A stretch of DNA of 64,000 bases from Struthio camelus (lineage: Eukaryota > Chordata > Aves > Struthioniformes > Struthionidae), in NCBI RefSeq assembly GCF_040807025.1, contig NC_090981.1:3980501-4044500 (forward strand), read 5' to 3'. The notes beneath the pieces are model-generated. The model was not told the origin of the DNA. It saw nothing but the letters and a program-made list of their open reading frames with translations, and searched no databases. A program made the position numbers and the translations under genes. Shown here in pieces: positions 62,816 through 64,000 of this stretch (positions within the stretch are counted from its first letter, which is position 1; every line of letters starts with the position of its first letter).

Positions 62816-64000
62816 AAACATCTTCTTGATACTCCTAGAAGCTTTGCCCCAAATCTTCCAATCACAGAGACACTGAGGACCTTTACATTTGTGGACTATC
62901 CTGTGAGAATGCTTGGCAGAAAAATCCCAACTTATAGTTCAGAGATCTAGTCAAATCTTTGAAATATTCTTTTCTTTTGAAATTTGGTATTTCATATAGC
63001 TAAGGTTCCTTAATGTTTCAGGCTGAGTCTATAGTCTGATCTTGCAAAGATATTGTTTCACCTAAATACTCCCTGCATTGTCCATAATTTTAGTTAGTTT
63101 AGTGAAAGGACTGCAGGAAGAGAACAGAGCAAATAGAGAAGGCGGCAATGCTTGATGGTTTTCAACAACAAGGAACTGATTCAATGAAATATGCCCTTGC
63201 CACTCAAGGTGGCAATCCAGCCCTGTATTGTTTACATTCTCTTTGACCATAGGAGAAAATTCTTCCCTGGCCCCAAACTTATGTACTCTAACTTTGAAGA
63301 TCACAACAGACTGAAACTTTAGAAACAAAAATCTCTGTGGCTCTTTCAGTACCCTACTTAGACTTACTCTTCCAGTAGCCTACCTACAAGACTGTTCAGC
63401 CTCTGGAGCTTTTGGGAGAGGCATCTTATCATTATATGAAATAACAAAATGGAATAATTTTGATCCTGGCCAGATGCACAAACTCATGAAAATGTATTTA
63501 CAATGAACTTTGGGGGTCTAGTTTGGCCTCTAGTGGTTACAAGGCTATTTTTTATTCTATCTCTACTGGCTCCACTGCTCCTCAGATAAGCTGAGAGTGG
63601 AGAAAATCTCTTTGGCTAACTCAGACTATTCTGATGAAGTCTGGAAAGCACTTCAAGCACTTCATTCAAACACACCTTATCTAAAAGGGAAAAGTAGCCA
63701 ATAATGTATTGAAGGTGTGGGAAATAAAGTCAGTAAAATAGAAACAAGGGATAGACCCCTGAGGGAAGGAGAACAAAAACTGACTGCTTTGTTTCTGCTT
63801 CCTTGAGGAAAAAAGATTATTCCTCTGTCCTCTTTGCATGTGTAATGCCTTAGACTGTATGACAAAGAAAATGCCAGTTTATCCAATATTTAGCTGACAA
63901 GCAGGTATACTTTTCCTATAAAAGGTGTAACTCCTTTAAAATATAGTCTCTCTCCAATAAACCTAACATTATTAAAGACACAAATGATGGCCACCTTAGT

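Larger units (their letters stand above)
60309..64000 (-). other. ALDH1A1 intron 3 (partial)
   Basis: Intron running past the right edge, holding the third CR1 (61273-62815). I looked for exon 3 on the minus strand in 62816-64000 and did not find it. Confidence 0.6.

Overview
This looks like a sauropsid nuclear genome, most likely a bird. The reasons are vertebrate split genes with GT-AG introns, several CR1 LINEs ending in the ATTCTGTG-type 3' repeat, avian-style ERV and ERVL LTRs, and AT-rich introns. Turtles and crocodilians also carry CR1, so the bird call is an inference. The gene pair TMC1(+) / ALDH1A1(-), arranged tail to tail, is the same neighbourhood as human 9q21. In birds that segment normally lies on the Z chromosome (established synteny, not tested here).

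Layout. 1-3358: 3' half of a broken endogenous retrovirus (RNase H, integrase, env, 3' LTR). It sits in the same orientation as, and just upstream of, the first visible TMC1 exon, so presumably in a TMC1 intron. 3935-18539: the last seven exons of TMC1, a hair-cell mechanotransduction channel subunit. Its introns hold an old CR1, a MIR-like SINE scrap, an antisense solo LTR and a GAAGA satellite. 18870-19370: a solo LTR with 5-bp target duplications just behind TMC1. 20275-21935: an old CR1 3' end split by an internally deleted ERVL. 25850-28490 and 33838-36118: two CR1 copies in the intergenic space; the second keeps a 656-codon reverse-transcriptase ORF. 37917-39076: a long antisense LTR with internal repeats and a 21-base G run. 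41978-60308: exons 13 to 4 of ALDH1A1 on the minus strand. Exons 1-3 lie beyond the right edge. A third CR1 (61273-62815) sits in ALDH1A1 intron 3.

The two host genes are functionally unrelated: mechanotransduction and retinaldehyde oxidation. They share only position. The ten ALDH1A1 exons sum to 1194 nt (397 codons plus stop), exactly what human residues 105-501 require, so that gene looks intact. TMC1 is intact through its transmembrane part. It has an in-frame TAA in the penultimate exon, followed by an in-frame, apparently coding last exon; this is the most interesting host-gene observation here.

I found no prokaryote-like system, CRISPR array, tRNA or rRNA gene. Nothing I would call a new biological system is visible; the notable points are gene-structure oddities and retroelement histories. 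Host family facts (human residue numbers, exon counts) are from memory.
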